A DNA stretch of 64,000 nt from PALSA-505 sp035308365 (GTDB lineage: Bacteria > Actinomycetota > Actinomycetes > Streptosporangiales > Streptosporangiaceae). The stretch's first letter is position 1, and each line of letters starts with the position of its first letter. Of the stretch, positions 26,402 through 35,213 are shown in pieces. The DNA lies in assembly GCA_035308365.1 (NCBI GenBank), contig DATGGU010000209.1, forward strand, positions 15,467 to 79,466, given 5' to 3'. Below the pieces are notes generated by a model. That model saw only the letters and a list, made by a program, of their open reading frames with translations, had not been told where the DNA came from and did no database searches. A program made the position numbers and the translations under genes.

Positions 26402-27406
26402 TCAGTCCACGATGGAGGCAACGTCCAGCTCCCAGGACTGCTGCTCGTCGAGAATGCGGTAACCCAGCTCGGCGTTGATGGCGATCATGTGCTGGTTCGC
26501 GTCCGCGTTGTCGGTGAGGATGCGGCGCACCTCCGGCTCGGCGGTGGCCAGCATGTCCAGCATGTCGACCTTGACCAGCAGGCCGAGGCGGTGGCCGCGG
26601 TGCTCCTTGGTGACCGCGGTGATGAACTGGCGCGCCCACGGCAATTCCAGCGGATCGGCGGCGATCTGGGTCAGCCCGGCCAGCTCACCGGTCCGGTCGC
26701 ACCTGGCCGCCACACTGTAGCGGCGCATACCCACCTCGATCGAGCGACGCTCGTTGTGGCGCAGCCGCTCGGGATCCACGCCGCGCGGCTTCTCCCCGGG
26801 ATTGTGCGGCGCGTCCGCCATCGCGGCCTGTACCGTCGCCACACCGAGCAGGTCTTCCTCGGGTGTCGGGCCGGCCCAGCGCAGCAGCGAGTAGCCCTGG
26901 GCCGCCGCCTCGGCCCGGGCGCGTAGCCCGGCCAGTTTCCCGGCGGGGATGCTGTCGAGTTCGAGCACGCGCCGGATCGCCACCACTCCGGCGCGGGCGC
27001 CCATCGCGGCGGCGAAGCCCGAGCCGGGCGAGTCGCGCCGCGTCTCGGCTGACAGCAGCGTGCGGCCATGGGCGGCCGCGCGGCTGGCCGCGTGCCGCAG
27101 CAACGCGGTCCCATAGCCGTGCCTGCGCTGGTCCGGGCTGACGACGAGCTCCAGGAAGCCGAGGTGCGTGTTGCTCCGCTGCGGCAGTTCGAGCAGGTAC
27201 CAGCCGGCCGGAGCGCCGGCGGAGTCCATGGCCAGCGCTACCTCCCGCGGCTCACCACCGAATCCCAGCTCGAACCATGCGGCCGCGTGGTGCTCGGGGA
27301 ACGGCGGACCCTCCGGGTTGTCCACCGGCAAGCCCGCGACGTACATCTTGTAGCAGGCCCGGACCTTGTCAGGCTCCGCGACCGGATCGAACCGCTCGAT
27401 GCGCAT
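26402..27406 (-). CDS. Tandem GNAT-family N-acetyltransferase
   Basis: A 334-residue protein with two GNAT folds. The first acetyl-CoA site is LVVSPDQRRHGYGTALL (about residues 87-104). The second is degenerate but recognisable (FITAVTKEHRGHRLGLLVKVDML), followed by TDNADANQHMIAINAELGY. Double-GNAT proteins of this kind in actinomycetes are often linked to acetylation of small molecules; the substrate is unknown. Single gene, divergent from pntAA with about 380 bases between them. Confidence 0.88.
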   Translation of the reverse strand: MRIERFDPVAEPDKVRACYKMYVAGLPVDNPEGPPFPEHHAAAWFELGFGGEPREVALAMDSAGAPAGWYLLELPQRSNTHLGFLELVVSPDQRRHGYGTALLRHAASRAAAHGRTLLSAETRRDSPGSGFAAAMGARAGVVAIRRVLELDSIPAGKLAGLRARAEAAAQGYSLLRWAGPTPEEDLLGVATVQAAMADAPHNPGEKPRGVDPERLRHNERRSIEVGMRRYSVAARCDRTGELAGLTQIAADPLELPWARQFITAVTKEHRGHRLGLLVKVDMLDMLATAEPEVRRILTDNADANQHMIAINAELGYRILDEQQSWELDVASIVD

Positions 27407-27790
27407 CCATCAAGGAAACCCGGCCGTGCCAAGAAACGCGATTGGTTTTCACCCGGTGCCGCCGGGGCAAAGGCCGGGCCCCGCCGGGTCGCCCGGGCGA
27501 CGGTCCGGCGGACGCGGCTGGCGCCTGTCTGGCGGGCCGGCGATGCCCGAAGCCCGGCCAGCGCGGCGAGCCACAGCGGCGGTCAGCTCCGGAGGCTGAT
27601 TATCCACAGGCCAATTTGTCTGTCCACAGGGCGGAAGACCCACCGGATGCGGGCCTTTCTAACCTGGTAAACCATGGATGGGACAGAAACCCTGGTCGTA
27701 CCGTCCTACCCGAGCCGTCAGGCTGCCGTGATAGACATGGCGCCGGGAGCAACAGCATTACTGCGAGGTCGCGCCGATGAAAGCAAGTGC

Positions 27791-27970
27791 CGCGAAGCCG
27801 CACGCACCCACAAGGTTGCGCGCACCCGCGAGGCCGTCCGAGCGCGCGGGGTCACGCGCACGCGCGAGGTCATTCAAACGCGCGAGGTTGTCCGAACGCG
27901 CGGGGTCGTCCGAGCGGGCGGGGTCACGCGCACGCGCGAGGTCATCCGAACGCGCGGGGTCGCGCGCATG
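27791..27970 (+). repeat. Ten tandem 18-bp units running up to the pntAA start codon
   Basis: Ten 18-bp units in register, consensus near CGCGAGGTCATCCGAACG, from 27791; the tenth unit ends with the ATG of pntAA (27968-27970). In the pntAA frame they read as six-residue repeats such as RTREVI, QTREVV, RTRGVV, RTREVI. The frame is open from 27674, so the repeats could be translated as a basic N-terminal extension or be a non-coding leader. The rest of the 27407-27790 gap shows no gene. Confidence 0.75.
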
Positions 27971-29128
27971 AAGGTCGCCGTCATCAAGGAGAGCGCCCCG
28001 GGCGAACGGCGGGTGGCGCTGGCTCCCGACGCCGTGACCCGGCTGAGCGCCAAGGGTCTCGATGTGCTCGTCGAGTCGGGCGCGGGCGATGGCGCCTGGT
28101 TTCCGGACAGCGCCTATGCGCAGGCCGGCGCCACCGTCGTGTCCCGCGACGAGCTGCTGGCCGGCGCCGACGCGATCATCATGGTCGGCAAGCCGGACAC
28201 CGGCCTGGTACCCCGGCTGCGCAGCGGCCAGGCGGTTATCGGGATGCTGGCGCCGCTGACCGACCCGGAGCTGGCCGCCACGCTGGCCAAGGCCGGGGTG
28301 ACGGCGATCAGCCTGGACGGCCTGCCGCGCACGCTGTCCCGCGCCCAGCAGATGGACGCGCTCACCTCGCAGTCAAACGTGGCCGGCTACAAGGCCGTGC
28401 TGATCGCGGCGGCGGCGTTCGGCAGGTTCTTCCCGTTGCTTATCACGGCGGCCGGCACCGCCAAGCCGGCCAAGCTGCTCGTCCTCGGCACCGGCGTGGC
28501 CGGGCTGCAGGCCATCGGCACCGCGCGCAGGCTCGGCGCCGTGGTCAGCGGGTACGACGTGCGGCCCAGCTCCAAGTCCGAGGTCGAGTCGCTCGGCGCC
28601 ACGTTCCTCGAACTCAAGGCCGTGACCTCGGCCGCCGGGGAGGGTGGTTACGCGCGCGAGCTCACCGACGAGGAACGGCGCGCCCAGCAGGCCGAGCTGA
28701 GCGGCCACATCGCGGCACAGGACGTGGTGATCACCACAGCCCAGGTGCCGGGCCGCAGGCCACCACTGCTGGTCACCGAGGACACGGTCAAGTCCATGGC
28801 GGCCGGCTCGGTCATCGTGGACATGGCGGCCAGCGCGCTCGGCGGCAACGTGGCCGGGTCCGTGGACGGTGAGCAGATCGTCACCGAGAACGGGGTGACG
28901 ATCATCGGCGCGGGCAACCTGCCGTCCACCGTCCCCACCGCGGCCTCGTCCGCGTACTCGCGCAACATGACCGCGCTGCTGCTGGCGATGGCCAGCGACG
29001 GCGCGCTGGCCATCGACCTCTCCGACGAGATCCAGGCGGGCGTGGTGATCACTCACGAGGGCAGCGTCGTGCACCCCGCGACCGCCGCGCTGCTTACCCC
29101 GGGCACCACGGGAGGTGCATCCCAGTGA
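27968..29128 (+). CDS. pntAA: NAD(P) transhydrogenase alpha subunit, part 1 (NAD-binding)
   Basis: Soluble NAD(H)-binding domain I of the proton-translocating transhydrogenase. From MKVAVIKESAPGERRVALAPDAV the 386-residue product has RAQQMDALTSQSNVAGYKAV, the Rossmann loop VLGTGVAGLQAIGTARRLGA and YDVRPSSKSEVESLGA. The start is chosen by homology. The ribosome site is weak (GGGG ten bases upstream) because the start is embedded in the 18-bp repeat array, so initiation at a codon further upstream (from 27674) is possible. Overlaps pntAB by four bases. Confidence 0.93.
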   Translation: MKVAVIKESAPGERRVALAPDAVTRLSAKGLDVLVESGAGDGAWFPDSAYAQAGATVVSRDELLAGADAIIMVGKPDTGLVPRLRSGQAVIGMLAPLTDPELAATLAKAGVTAISLDGLPRTLSRAQQMDALTSQSNVAGYKAVLIAAAAFGRFFPLLITAAGTAKPAKLLVLGTGVAGLQAIGTARRLGAVVSGYDVRPSSKSEVESLGATFLELKAVTSAAGEGGYARELTDEERRAQQAELSGHIAAQDVVITTAQVPGRRPPLLVTEDTVKSMAAGSVIVDMAASALGGNVAGSVDGEQIVTENGVTIIGAGNLPSTVPTAASSAYSRNMTALLLAMASDGALAIDLSDEIQAGVVITHEGSVVHPATAALLTPGTTGGASQ

Positions 29129-29493
29129 CACCGGCACTGCTGACCGACATCGCCATCTTCGTGCTCGCCCTCCTGGTCGGGTTCGAGGTGATCAGTAAGG
29201 TCCCCGCGACCCTGCACACGCCGCTGATGTCGGCGGCCAACTCGATCCACGGCATCGTGCTGGTCGGGGCGATGCTGATCGCCGCCGCGTCGGGCAACGC
29301 CCTGGGCTATGTGCTGGCCTTCATCGCCGCCGCGTTCGCCGCGATGAACGTGGTCGGGGGATACGTGGTGACCGGGCGGATGCTGAAGATGTTCCGCCGC
29401 CGGGCCGAGCCCACCCCCGAGAGCCGGGCCGTCGACGGGGCGACGGCGGCGGTGACCGCGCAGGCGGACGGCGCCGGCGGGAGCCGGCCGTGA
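29125..29493 (+). CDS. pntAB: NAD(P) transhydrogenase alpha subunit, part 2 (membrane)
   Basis: A 122-residue membrane subunit with three to four hydrophobic helices (LTDIAIFVLALLVGFEVI, GIVLVGAMLIAAAS, YVLAFIAAAFAAMNVVGGYVVT) and the conserved SKVPATLHTPLMSAANSIHG motif. GTG start overlapping the pntAA stop (GTGA). It overlaps pntB by four bases as well, so the three subunits are translationally coupled. Confidence 0.94.
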   Translation: MTPALLTDIAIFVLALLVGFEVISKVPATLHTPLMSAANSIHGIVLVGAMLIAAASGNALGYVLAFIAAAFAAMNVVGGYVVTGRMLKMFRRRAEPTPESRAVDGATAAVTAQADGAGGSRP

Positions 29494-30893
29494 GCACCGT
29501 CACCTGGGTTACTCAGCTTCTTTATGTCGCCGCGGCCACATGCTTTGTGCTGGGGCTGCACCTGATGAACACCCCGGCCACCGCCCGGCGGGGGAACCAG
29601 CTCTCCACGGCCGGGATGGTGCTGGCGGTGGTGGTCACCTTCGCCCTGATCATCCACTCGGGGGCGATCACGGCCACTGGGTGGGCGGTCATGCTGGCCG
29701 GGGCGCTGATCGGCGGCGGGGTGGGGCTGTACGCCGCCCGCACCGTGGCCATGACGGCGATGCCGCAACTGGTCAGCGTGTTCAACGCGGTCGGCGGCGG
29801 GGCGGCGGCGCTGGTGGCGATCAGCGACTACGTGCGCGCCGGGGCGGCGGTGGGCGAGGTGGCCACGGTCACAACCGTGCTGGACGTGCTGATCGGAGCG
29901 GTGACGTTCTCCGGGTCGGTCATCGCGGCCGGCAAGCTGCAGGGGTTCATCAGTGGGGCTCCTGTCACCTTCCCCGGCTCCCGGCTGGTCAACATCGCAC
30001 TGGCCGCCGCCGGGATCGGCGCGGCCGGCTACCTGATCGCCACCCCGTCCACGGCGGTGCTGATCATCGTGATCATCGCCGCCCTCGGCTTCGGGGTAAC
30101 GATGGTGCTGCCCATCGGCGGGGCGGACATGCCGGTGGTGATCTCGCTGCTGAACGCGTTCACCGGCACCGCCGTCGCGATGGCTGGCTTCGTCATCGGC
30201 AACTGGGCATTGATCATCGCTGGGGCGCTCGTCGGCGCGTCTGGCAGCATCCTGACCAAGCTGATGGCCGACGCGATGAACCGGTCGCTGAGCAACATCA
30301 TGATCGGCGGGTTCGGGACTGGCGACACCGCGACGGCGGCGGTGGCCGGGCCCGGCGGCGATGTCCGCTCGATCGCTGCCGACGACGCCGCCATCCAGCT
30401 TGCCTACGCGTCCAAGGTCATCTTCGTGCCCGGCTACGGCCTGGCCGCGGCGCAGGCGCAGCACGAGGTGGCCGAGCTGGCCGGGCTGCTCGAAGAGCGT
30501 GGCGTGGACGTCAGCTACGCCATCCACCCGGTGGCCGGCCGGATGCCCGGGCACATGAACGTGCTGCTGGCCGAGGCGAACGTACCCTACCCGCAGCTCA
30601 AGGAGATGGATGAGATCAACCCCGAGTTCCCCAGGGCCGACGTGGCCCTGGTCATCGGCGCCAACGACGTGACCAACCCGGCGGCCCGGCGGCCCGGCAC
30701 GGCCATCTCCGGCATGCCCATCCTCGACGTGGACCAGGCCAAGAGCATCATCGTGATCAAGCGGTCGATGGGCACCGGCTACGCCGGGATCGACAACGAG
30801 CTCTACACCGACCCCAAGACCAGCATGTACTTCGCCGACGCCAAGACCGCCCTGGCCGAACTGACCGCAGCCGTGAAGGTCTACGTGGGCTGA
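29490..30893 (+). CDS. pntB: NAD(P) transhydrogenase beta subunit
   Basis: A 467-residue subunit: about eight to nine N-terminal membrane helices then the NADP(H)-binding domain III (VIFVPGYGLAAAQAQHEVAEL, GRMPGHMNVLLAEANVPY, VIGANDVTNPAA, GTGYAGIDNELY). Uses the proton gradient to reduce NADP+ with NADH. GTG start overlapping pntAB. The 3' end overlaps the convergent dehydrogenase gene by 13 bases, leaving no room for a separate terminator. Confidence 0.96.
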   Translation: MSTVTWVTQLLYVAAATCFVLGLHLMNTPATARRGNQLSTAGMVLAVVVTFALIIHSGAITATGWAVMLAGALIGGGVGLYAARTVAMTAMPQLVSVFNAVGGGAAALVAISDYVRAGAAVGEVATVTTVLDVLIGAVTFSGSVIAAGKLQGFISGAPVTFPGSRLVNIALAAAGIGAAGYLIATPSTAVLIIVIIAALGFGVTMVLPIGGADMPVVISLLNAFTGTAVAMAGFVIGNWALIIAGALVGASGSILTKLMADAMNRSLSNIMIGGFGTGDTATAAVAGPGGDVRSIAADDAAIQLAYASKVIFVPGYGLAAAQAQHEVAELAGLLEERGVDVSYAIHPVAGRMPGHMNVLLAEANVPYPQLKEMDEINPEFPRADVALVIGANDVTNPAARRPGTAISGMPILDVDQAKSIIVIKRSMGTGYAGIDNELYTDPKTSMYFADAKTALAELTAAVKVYVG

Positions 30894-31870
30894 TAGTCCG
30901 CCGGGTCCTGGATCCCGCGCACCGGGCCACCGCCGAGGTAGGCAGCGACGTTCCTGGCCGCGTCGGCGGCCGAGGCGGCGTCGATGCCCGGCACGGTGCC
31001 GGAGTTGTGCGGCGAGCCCAGCAGGTTGGGCAGGGTGAAGAACGGCAGCCGGGTGTGGAAGGGCTGGCCGCCGCGCGGTTCCTGCCACCAGGTGTCGATC
31101 CCGGCGCAGAAGTCCGGGTGCGTCCGCAGGTGCTCGTACAGCGCGTCTTCGTCCACGATCGCGCCCCGGGCCACGTTGACCAGGATCGCCGCCGGTTTCA
31201 TCAGCGACAGCTCGCGCGCCCCGATCAGCCCCCTGGTCGTCCTGGTCAGCGGCAGCGCCACCACGACGACGTCGGAGCCGGCCAGCATGTCGTCCAGGTC
31301 CGCCAGGGTGCCAGCCTGGTCGGCGCCCTCGTCGGCCTGGCCGCTGCTGTTGATCGCGTAGATCCGCATGCCGATCGCCCGCAGCAGCCTGGCGCTCGCC
31401 CGGCCGATGCCGCCGTAGCCGAGGATGCCGGCCGTCCCGCCGCGCAGCCACAGTGTCTCGAAATGGTCGAAGACACCCGAGGCGAGCTTGGCGTGGTTCT
31501 GCGGCAGCCGCTTGGCCAGCGCCAGGGCCATGGCCAGCACGTGCTCGGCCATCGGGCCGGCATAGGCGCCCACGTTGCCCGCGACCTTCGCCTGCCGTGG
31601 CAGTGCGGCGAAGTCGATGTGGTCCGCGCCCGCGCTCAGCAACTGGATGAGCTCGACCCCGCCCAGCGCCGCCAGGTCCTGCTGGCTGAGTTCCCGGGAC
31701 GGCACCCAGGTGATGATCGCCTTCGCCGCCTTCAGCATGGTGGCCCGTGCGTCCGGATCTTCCCCCGCGTCGGCGAGATAATTTATTCCACCGAACGGTG
31801 CCAGGATCGGCCTGATTGCCTGGCGCTGATCCTCGTCGGGACGGAACGTAAGAACGACTGGCGCGGTCAT
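30881..31870 (-). CDS. D-isomer-specific 2-hydroxyacid dehydrogenase
   Basis: A 329-residue NAD(P)-dependent 2-hydroxyacid dehydrogenase fold: AGILGYGGIGRASARLLRAIG (dinucleotide loop), PLTRTTRGLIGARELSLMKPAAILVNVARGAIVDEDAL, and a C-terminal PHNSGTVPG where family members have the catalytic His. Substrate not predictable (glyoxylate, hydroxypyruvate or phosphoglycerate-type). Sits between pntB (convergent, 13-base overlap) and sthA (same direction, 34 bases away), suggesting a redox-linked role. Confidence 0.88.
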   Translation of the reverse strand: MTAPVVLTFRPDEDQRQAIRPILAPFGGINYLADAGEDPDARATMLKAAKAIITWVPSRELSQQDLAALGGVELIQLLSAGADHIDFAALPRQAKVAGNVGAYAGPMAEHVLAMALALAKRLPQNHAKLASGVFDHFETLWLRGGTAGILGYGGIGRASARLLRAIGMRIYAINSSGQADEGADQAGTLADLDDMLAGSDVVVVALPLTRTTRGLIGARELSLMKPAAILVNVARGAIVDEDALYEHLRTHPDFCAGIDTWWQEPRGGQPFHTRLPFFTLPNLLGSPHNSGTVPGIDAASAADAARNVAAYLGGGPVRGIQDPADYQPT

Positions 31871-31904
31871 ACCCGAATTTTCTCATCCGCCCCGGTGACG
31901 GCCG

Positions 31905-33326
31905 TTAGTCGCGCGGGGCGGTCAGGTGGGCGAGGCGCTCCACCTGGCGCATCTTGTTGGTCGCGTCCAGAGCGGCGACCTTGTAGGACTCGGCCAGCGT
32001 GGGGTAGTTGAACACGGCGTCCACCAGGTAGTCGATGGTGCCGCCGCAGCCCATCACGGCCTGGCCGATGTGCACCAGCTCGGTGGCCCCGGTGCCGAAC
32101 ACGTGCACCCCGAGCAGCGTGCGGTCCTCCGGCGAGACCAGCAGCTTGAGCACGCCGTAGGAGTCGCCGATGATCTGGCCCCTGGCCAGCTCGCGGTACC
32201 GGGAGACGCCCACCTCGAACGGGATGCACTCCTGGGTGAGCTGGTCCTCGGTGCGGCCGATGAAGCTGATCTCGGGCACGCTGTAGATGCCGATGGGCTG
32301 CAGGAGGTGCGCCGTGTGTACCGGCTCACCGCAGGCGTGGTGCGCGGCCAGCCGTCCCTGTTCCATGGACGTGGCGGCCAGCGCCGGGAAGCCGATCACG
32401 TCGCCCACCGCGTAGATGTGCGGTACCTCGGTGCGGTAGAACTCGTCCACCCTGATCCGGCCGCGCCGGTCGGACTCCAGGCCCGCCGCCTTCAGGTTCA
32501 GCTCGCCGGTCCAGCCCTGGCGGCCCGCCGAGTACATGACCGTGTCGGCCGGGATCCGCTTGCCGCTGCGCAGGTTCGCGATGGCCCCCTCGGGCAGCGC
32601 CTCCACCGAGTCGACCACCTCGCCGAACCGGAACGTCACGGCCAGATCCCGCAGGTGATACTTGAGCGCCTCGACGACTTCGAGGTCGCAGAACTCCAGC
32701 ATCCGGTCGCGCTGCTCGACCACGGTGACCTTGGTGCCGAGGGCCGCGAACATGGACGCGTACTCGATCCCGATGACCCCGGCGCCGCACACCACCATGG
32801 ACCGCGGCACCTGTTCGAGCTGCAGGACGCCGTCGGAGTCGATCACCGTGCGGCCGTCGAACTCCACGCTGTCCGGCCTGGCCGGCCGGGTGCCGGTGGC
32901 GATCACGATGTTCTTGGCGGTGATCCGGCGGGACCGGTCGTTGTCGTCTGTCACCTCGACCGTGTTGGGATCCACGAAGGCCGCGGTGCCGCTCAGCACC
33001 CGGATCCGGTTGCGGCTGAGCTGGCTGCGGACCACGTCGATCTCCCGGCCGACCACATGCTGGGTGCGGGCGGTCAGGTCGGCGATGGTTATATCGTCCT
33101 TGACCCGGTAGCTCTGCCCGTACATCTCCCGCTGGCCGGCGCCGGTGAGGTAGAGCACCGCCTCGCGCAGCGTCTTGGACGGGATCGTGCCGGTGTTCAG
33201 GCAGACCCCGCCGATCATGCCCGGCCGCTCCACCATGATGACCCGGCGTTCCAGCTTGGCCGCGGCGATGGCTGCCTTCTGCCCACCCGGCCCGGAACCG
33301 ATCACCAAAAGATCGCAGTCATCCAC
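31905..33326 (-). CDS. sthA: Soluble pyridine nucleotide transhydrogenase
   Basis: Flavoprotein that oxidises NADPH with NAD+. About 473 residues: FAD loop LLVIGSGPGGQKAAI, IGGVCLNTGTIPSKTLREAV, NAD loop VVCGAGVIGIEYASMF, FAD-ribityl YAVGDVIGFPALAATSMEQGR. The active-site segment has one Cys followed by LNTGT instead of the CxxxxC redox disulfide of dihydrolipoamide dehydrogenase, which is the SthA/UdhA hallmark. GTG at 33326 (VDDCDLLVIG) is the preferred start; GTG at 33350 is the alternative. Encoded next to the membrane transhydrogenase genes. Confidence 0.92.
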   Translation of the reverse strand: MDDCDLLVIGSGPGGQKAAIAAAKLERRVIMVERPGMIGGVCLNTGTIPSKTLREAVLYLTGAGQREMYGQSYRVKDDITIADLTARTQHVVGREIDVVRSQLSRNRIRVLSGTAAFVDPNTVEVTDDNDRSRRITAKNIVIATGTRPARPDSVEFDGRTVIDSDGVLQLEQVPRSMVVCGAGVIGIEYASMFAALGTKVTVVEQRDRMLEFCDLEVVEALKYHLRDLAVTFRFGEVVDSVEALPEGAIANLRSGKRIPADTVMYSAGRQGWTGELNLKAAGLESDRRGRIRVDEFYRTEVPHIYAVGDVIGFPALAATSMEQGRLAAHHACGEPVHTAHLLQPIGIYSVPEISFIGRTEDQLTQECIPFEVGVSRYRELARGQIIGDSYGVLKLLVSPEDRTLLGVHVFGTGATELVHIGQAVMGCGGTIDYLVDAVFNYPTLAESYKVAALDATNKMRQVERLAHLTAPRD

Positions 33327-33395
33327 GTCTCCCAGTGTGCCGACCACCACCGGTCACCGAAACCCCCTGACCCGCGCCGTGCCTGCCGCCACCGG

Positions 33396-33425
33396 CGCTG
33401 CGCCGTGCCCGGGCACGGCGCAGCG
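33396..33425 (-). terminator. 30-bp perfect palindrome after the permease gene
   Basis: CGCTGCGCCGTGCCC followed directly by its exact complement, 15-bp arms with no spacer, 18 bases past the permease stop. Best explained as a terminator separating the permease from sthA; the symmetry would also suit a protein-binding site. Confidence 0.65.
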
Positions 33426-33442
33426 TTCGCGCCGGTGCCGGG

Positions 33443-34837
33443 TTAGGGTGTCCCGGCGCCCGCCACGCTACGGGCGCGTCGTTCCTCCAGAGCCCGGACC
33501 AGCATGAGCGGGAACACCGCGATCAGGACCACGGCGCCGGTCAGCCAGATGCCAGGGCCCCACAGCGCCGACCCGGCGACGAGCAGGACGGCGTTGACGG
33601 CCGCGAAGACCACCGCCACCGGGGCCAGCCAGCCGGCCATGACCAGGGGCTCACCGGCCTGGGCGCGGCGACGCCGGACGGCCAGGAAGCCCAGCGGCAG
33701 GATGATGAAGACCAGCAGGTACCCGGTGTTCGCGGCGGCGACCACGTTGACGACGTTGGTGCCGAAGATGCCGGCTAGCAACGCGATCACCACCGCGTCG
33801 CAGAGCACCGTGTTGAGCGGCACTCCGAACCGGTTGACCCGCTGGAACATGCGGGGCATGTAGCCGTCCCGGGACATCTGGCAGAGCGTCCGGGACGAGG
33901 AGATGATGTACGCCTGCGCGCCGACGATGAGCGCGCCGGCCAGCATCAGGCCCGTGATCGTCGCGCCGGCACCGCCCATGACCACCCGGGCCGGCACCAG
34001 GAAGACCGTGGCCGGGTCGCCGCCCAGTCCGCTGGCGCCGACGATCCCCGTCATGACGAACGGCACCAGGGAGAACCCGATGAGGCAGGCGGTCCCGGCG
34101 ACCGCCATTCCGCGCACCGCCGCGCTTTTGGAGATGCGGCACTCGGCGAAGATCGTCGAGGCCATCTCGGCGCCGTAGGCCGACCAGGCGGCGACGAACA
34201 GCCATTTGACGACCAGCGCGACGTCGGACCCATGGCGGGCCGGAACGTGGAATGGCCACACCTGGGCACCGTGAAACAGCGACGGCCGGAATACCGGGGC
34301 CATCAGCATGACCACGACCGGCACCGCCGTCAGGATGATCAGCCCGGCGGTTATCTTCACGTTGAGGCGCAGGCCGCGGGCATTGACAGCATACAGCCCA
34401 GCGCCGATGATCAGGCTCAGCACAACCGTGTTGACGTGCGGTGCAATAGTGGCCCGAATATATTTGGAAGCCAGGATAAGATTAACGGCGATTCCTGGCG
34501 TCCAGGCGAACCAGTATGCCCAGCTCGACAGCGCGGGAAGCCATTTGTTCCGGTCGCCGAATGCCTCGTGGGCATAGGTGGCGGTCCCGCCGGAACGGCA
34601 CGGAAAATGAGTCGCAAGCTCGGCGATGAACAGGCACTGAACGAGCCCGGCGGCGGCAGCGAACGCCCAGATCAATGGCTGGAGGTTGCCCAGCTCATTG
34701 GCCATCGGGCCCATGATAACGGTAATCTGCAAGGCCGCCGCGATGGCCAGCAGAATGGATGACCGCCAGGAGATCGTCCGGCGAAGTTCACTGTCGGTGG
34801 TACCAGGCCCGGAAAGCTGGGCGCCGACGTTCGCCAC
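33443..34837 (-). CDS. APC-superfamily amino acid permease
   Basis: A 464-residue membrane transporter with about twelve hydrophobic helices. The N-terminal SWRSSILLAIAAALQITVIMGPMANELG, then CRSGGTATYAHEAFGDRNKW (substrate-site region of APC transporters), and a short basic C-terminus. Substrate unknown. GTG start with an excellent AAGGAGGG. Divergent from an AMP-dependent ligase across a repeat-rich 376-base gap, so the two may be co-regulated, for example uptake and CoA activation of a carboxylic or amino acid. Confidence 0.88.
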   Translation of the reverse strand: MANVGAQLSGPGTTDSELRRTISWRSSILLAIAAALQITVIMGPMANELGNLQPLIWAFAAAAGLVQCLFIAELATHFPCRSGGTATYAHEAFGDRNKWLPALSSWAYWFAWTPGIAVNLILASKYIRATIAPHVNTVVLSLIIGAGLYAVNARGLRLNVKITAGLIILTAVPVVVMLMAPVFRPSLFHGAQVWPFHVPARHGSDVALVVKWLFVAAWSAYGAEMASTIFAECRISKSAAVRGMAVAGTACLIGFSLVPFVMTGIVGASGLGGDPATVFLVPARVVMGGAGATITGLMLAGALIVGAQAYIISSSRTLCQMSRDGYMPRMFQRVNRFGVPLNTVLCDAVVIALLAGIFGTNVVNVVAAANTGYLLVFIILPLGFLAVRRRRAQAGEPLVMAGWLAPVAVVFAAVNAVLLVAGSALWGPGIWLTGAVVLIAVFPLMLVRALEERRARSVAGAGTP

Positions 34838-34871
34838 GCGACCCTCCTTGTTTAGCTGGATCGCCGGTGAG

Positions 34872-35094
34872 GGTTCTTCAAGACCGGCTAGCGAGGGCAG
34901 GCGATTGGGGCCTGCCCCAGGGCCAGTGGAGGTTCTTCAAGACCGGCCAGCGAGGGCAGGCGATTTCGGCCTGCCCGAGTGCCGGTGCAGGTGGCAGTCA
35001 CAGCACCGGAGTGGGTTTCTTGAAGAACCGCAACTTCAGAGAGGCAGAGTACAGGTGGCACAGCGGCGACCGAAGCGGGTATCTTGAAGAACCC
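34872..35094. repeat. Four TTCTT(C/G)AAGA palindromes in two direct and two inverted repeats
   Basis: The permease/ligase divergent region contains GGTTCTTCAAGACC at 34872 and 34931, the cores of a 60-bp direct repeat that also carries a GGGCAGGC...GCCTGCCC hairpin, and GGGTTTCTTGAAGAACC at 35013 and GGGTATCTTGAAGAACCC at 35077, each a near-perfect palindrome, 64 bp apart. Looks like a multi-site operator array; a mobile short repeat is the alternative. Confidence 0.7.
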
Positions 35095-35213
35095 GAACTT
35101 CTGAACAGGCACAGCGCAATGGTAAGTATCCCGGATTGATCAGCCTAGCGATTGGCGACTTCTCGCCGCACTACTGGTCAGCAGTGATGTTAAATTATTG
35201 GAGATTGGATGGT

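Noticed and set aside
27791..27970. CRISPR-like array
   Set aside because: Units are contiguous 18-mers without unique spacers and without cas genes.
29307..31886. 859-codon minus frame across pntB
   Set aside because: Shadow frame; PntB and the dehydrogenase explain the region.
34759..35139. Plus frame over the palindrome array containing repeated peptide segments
   Set aside because: The peptide repeats merely reflect the DNA repeats; no ribosome site and it starts inside the permease gene.
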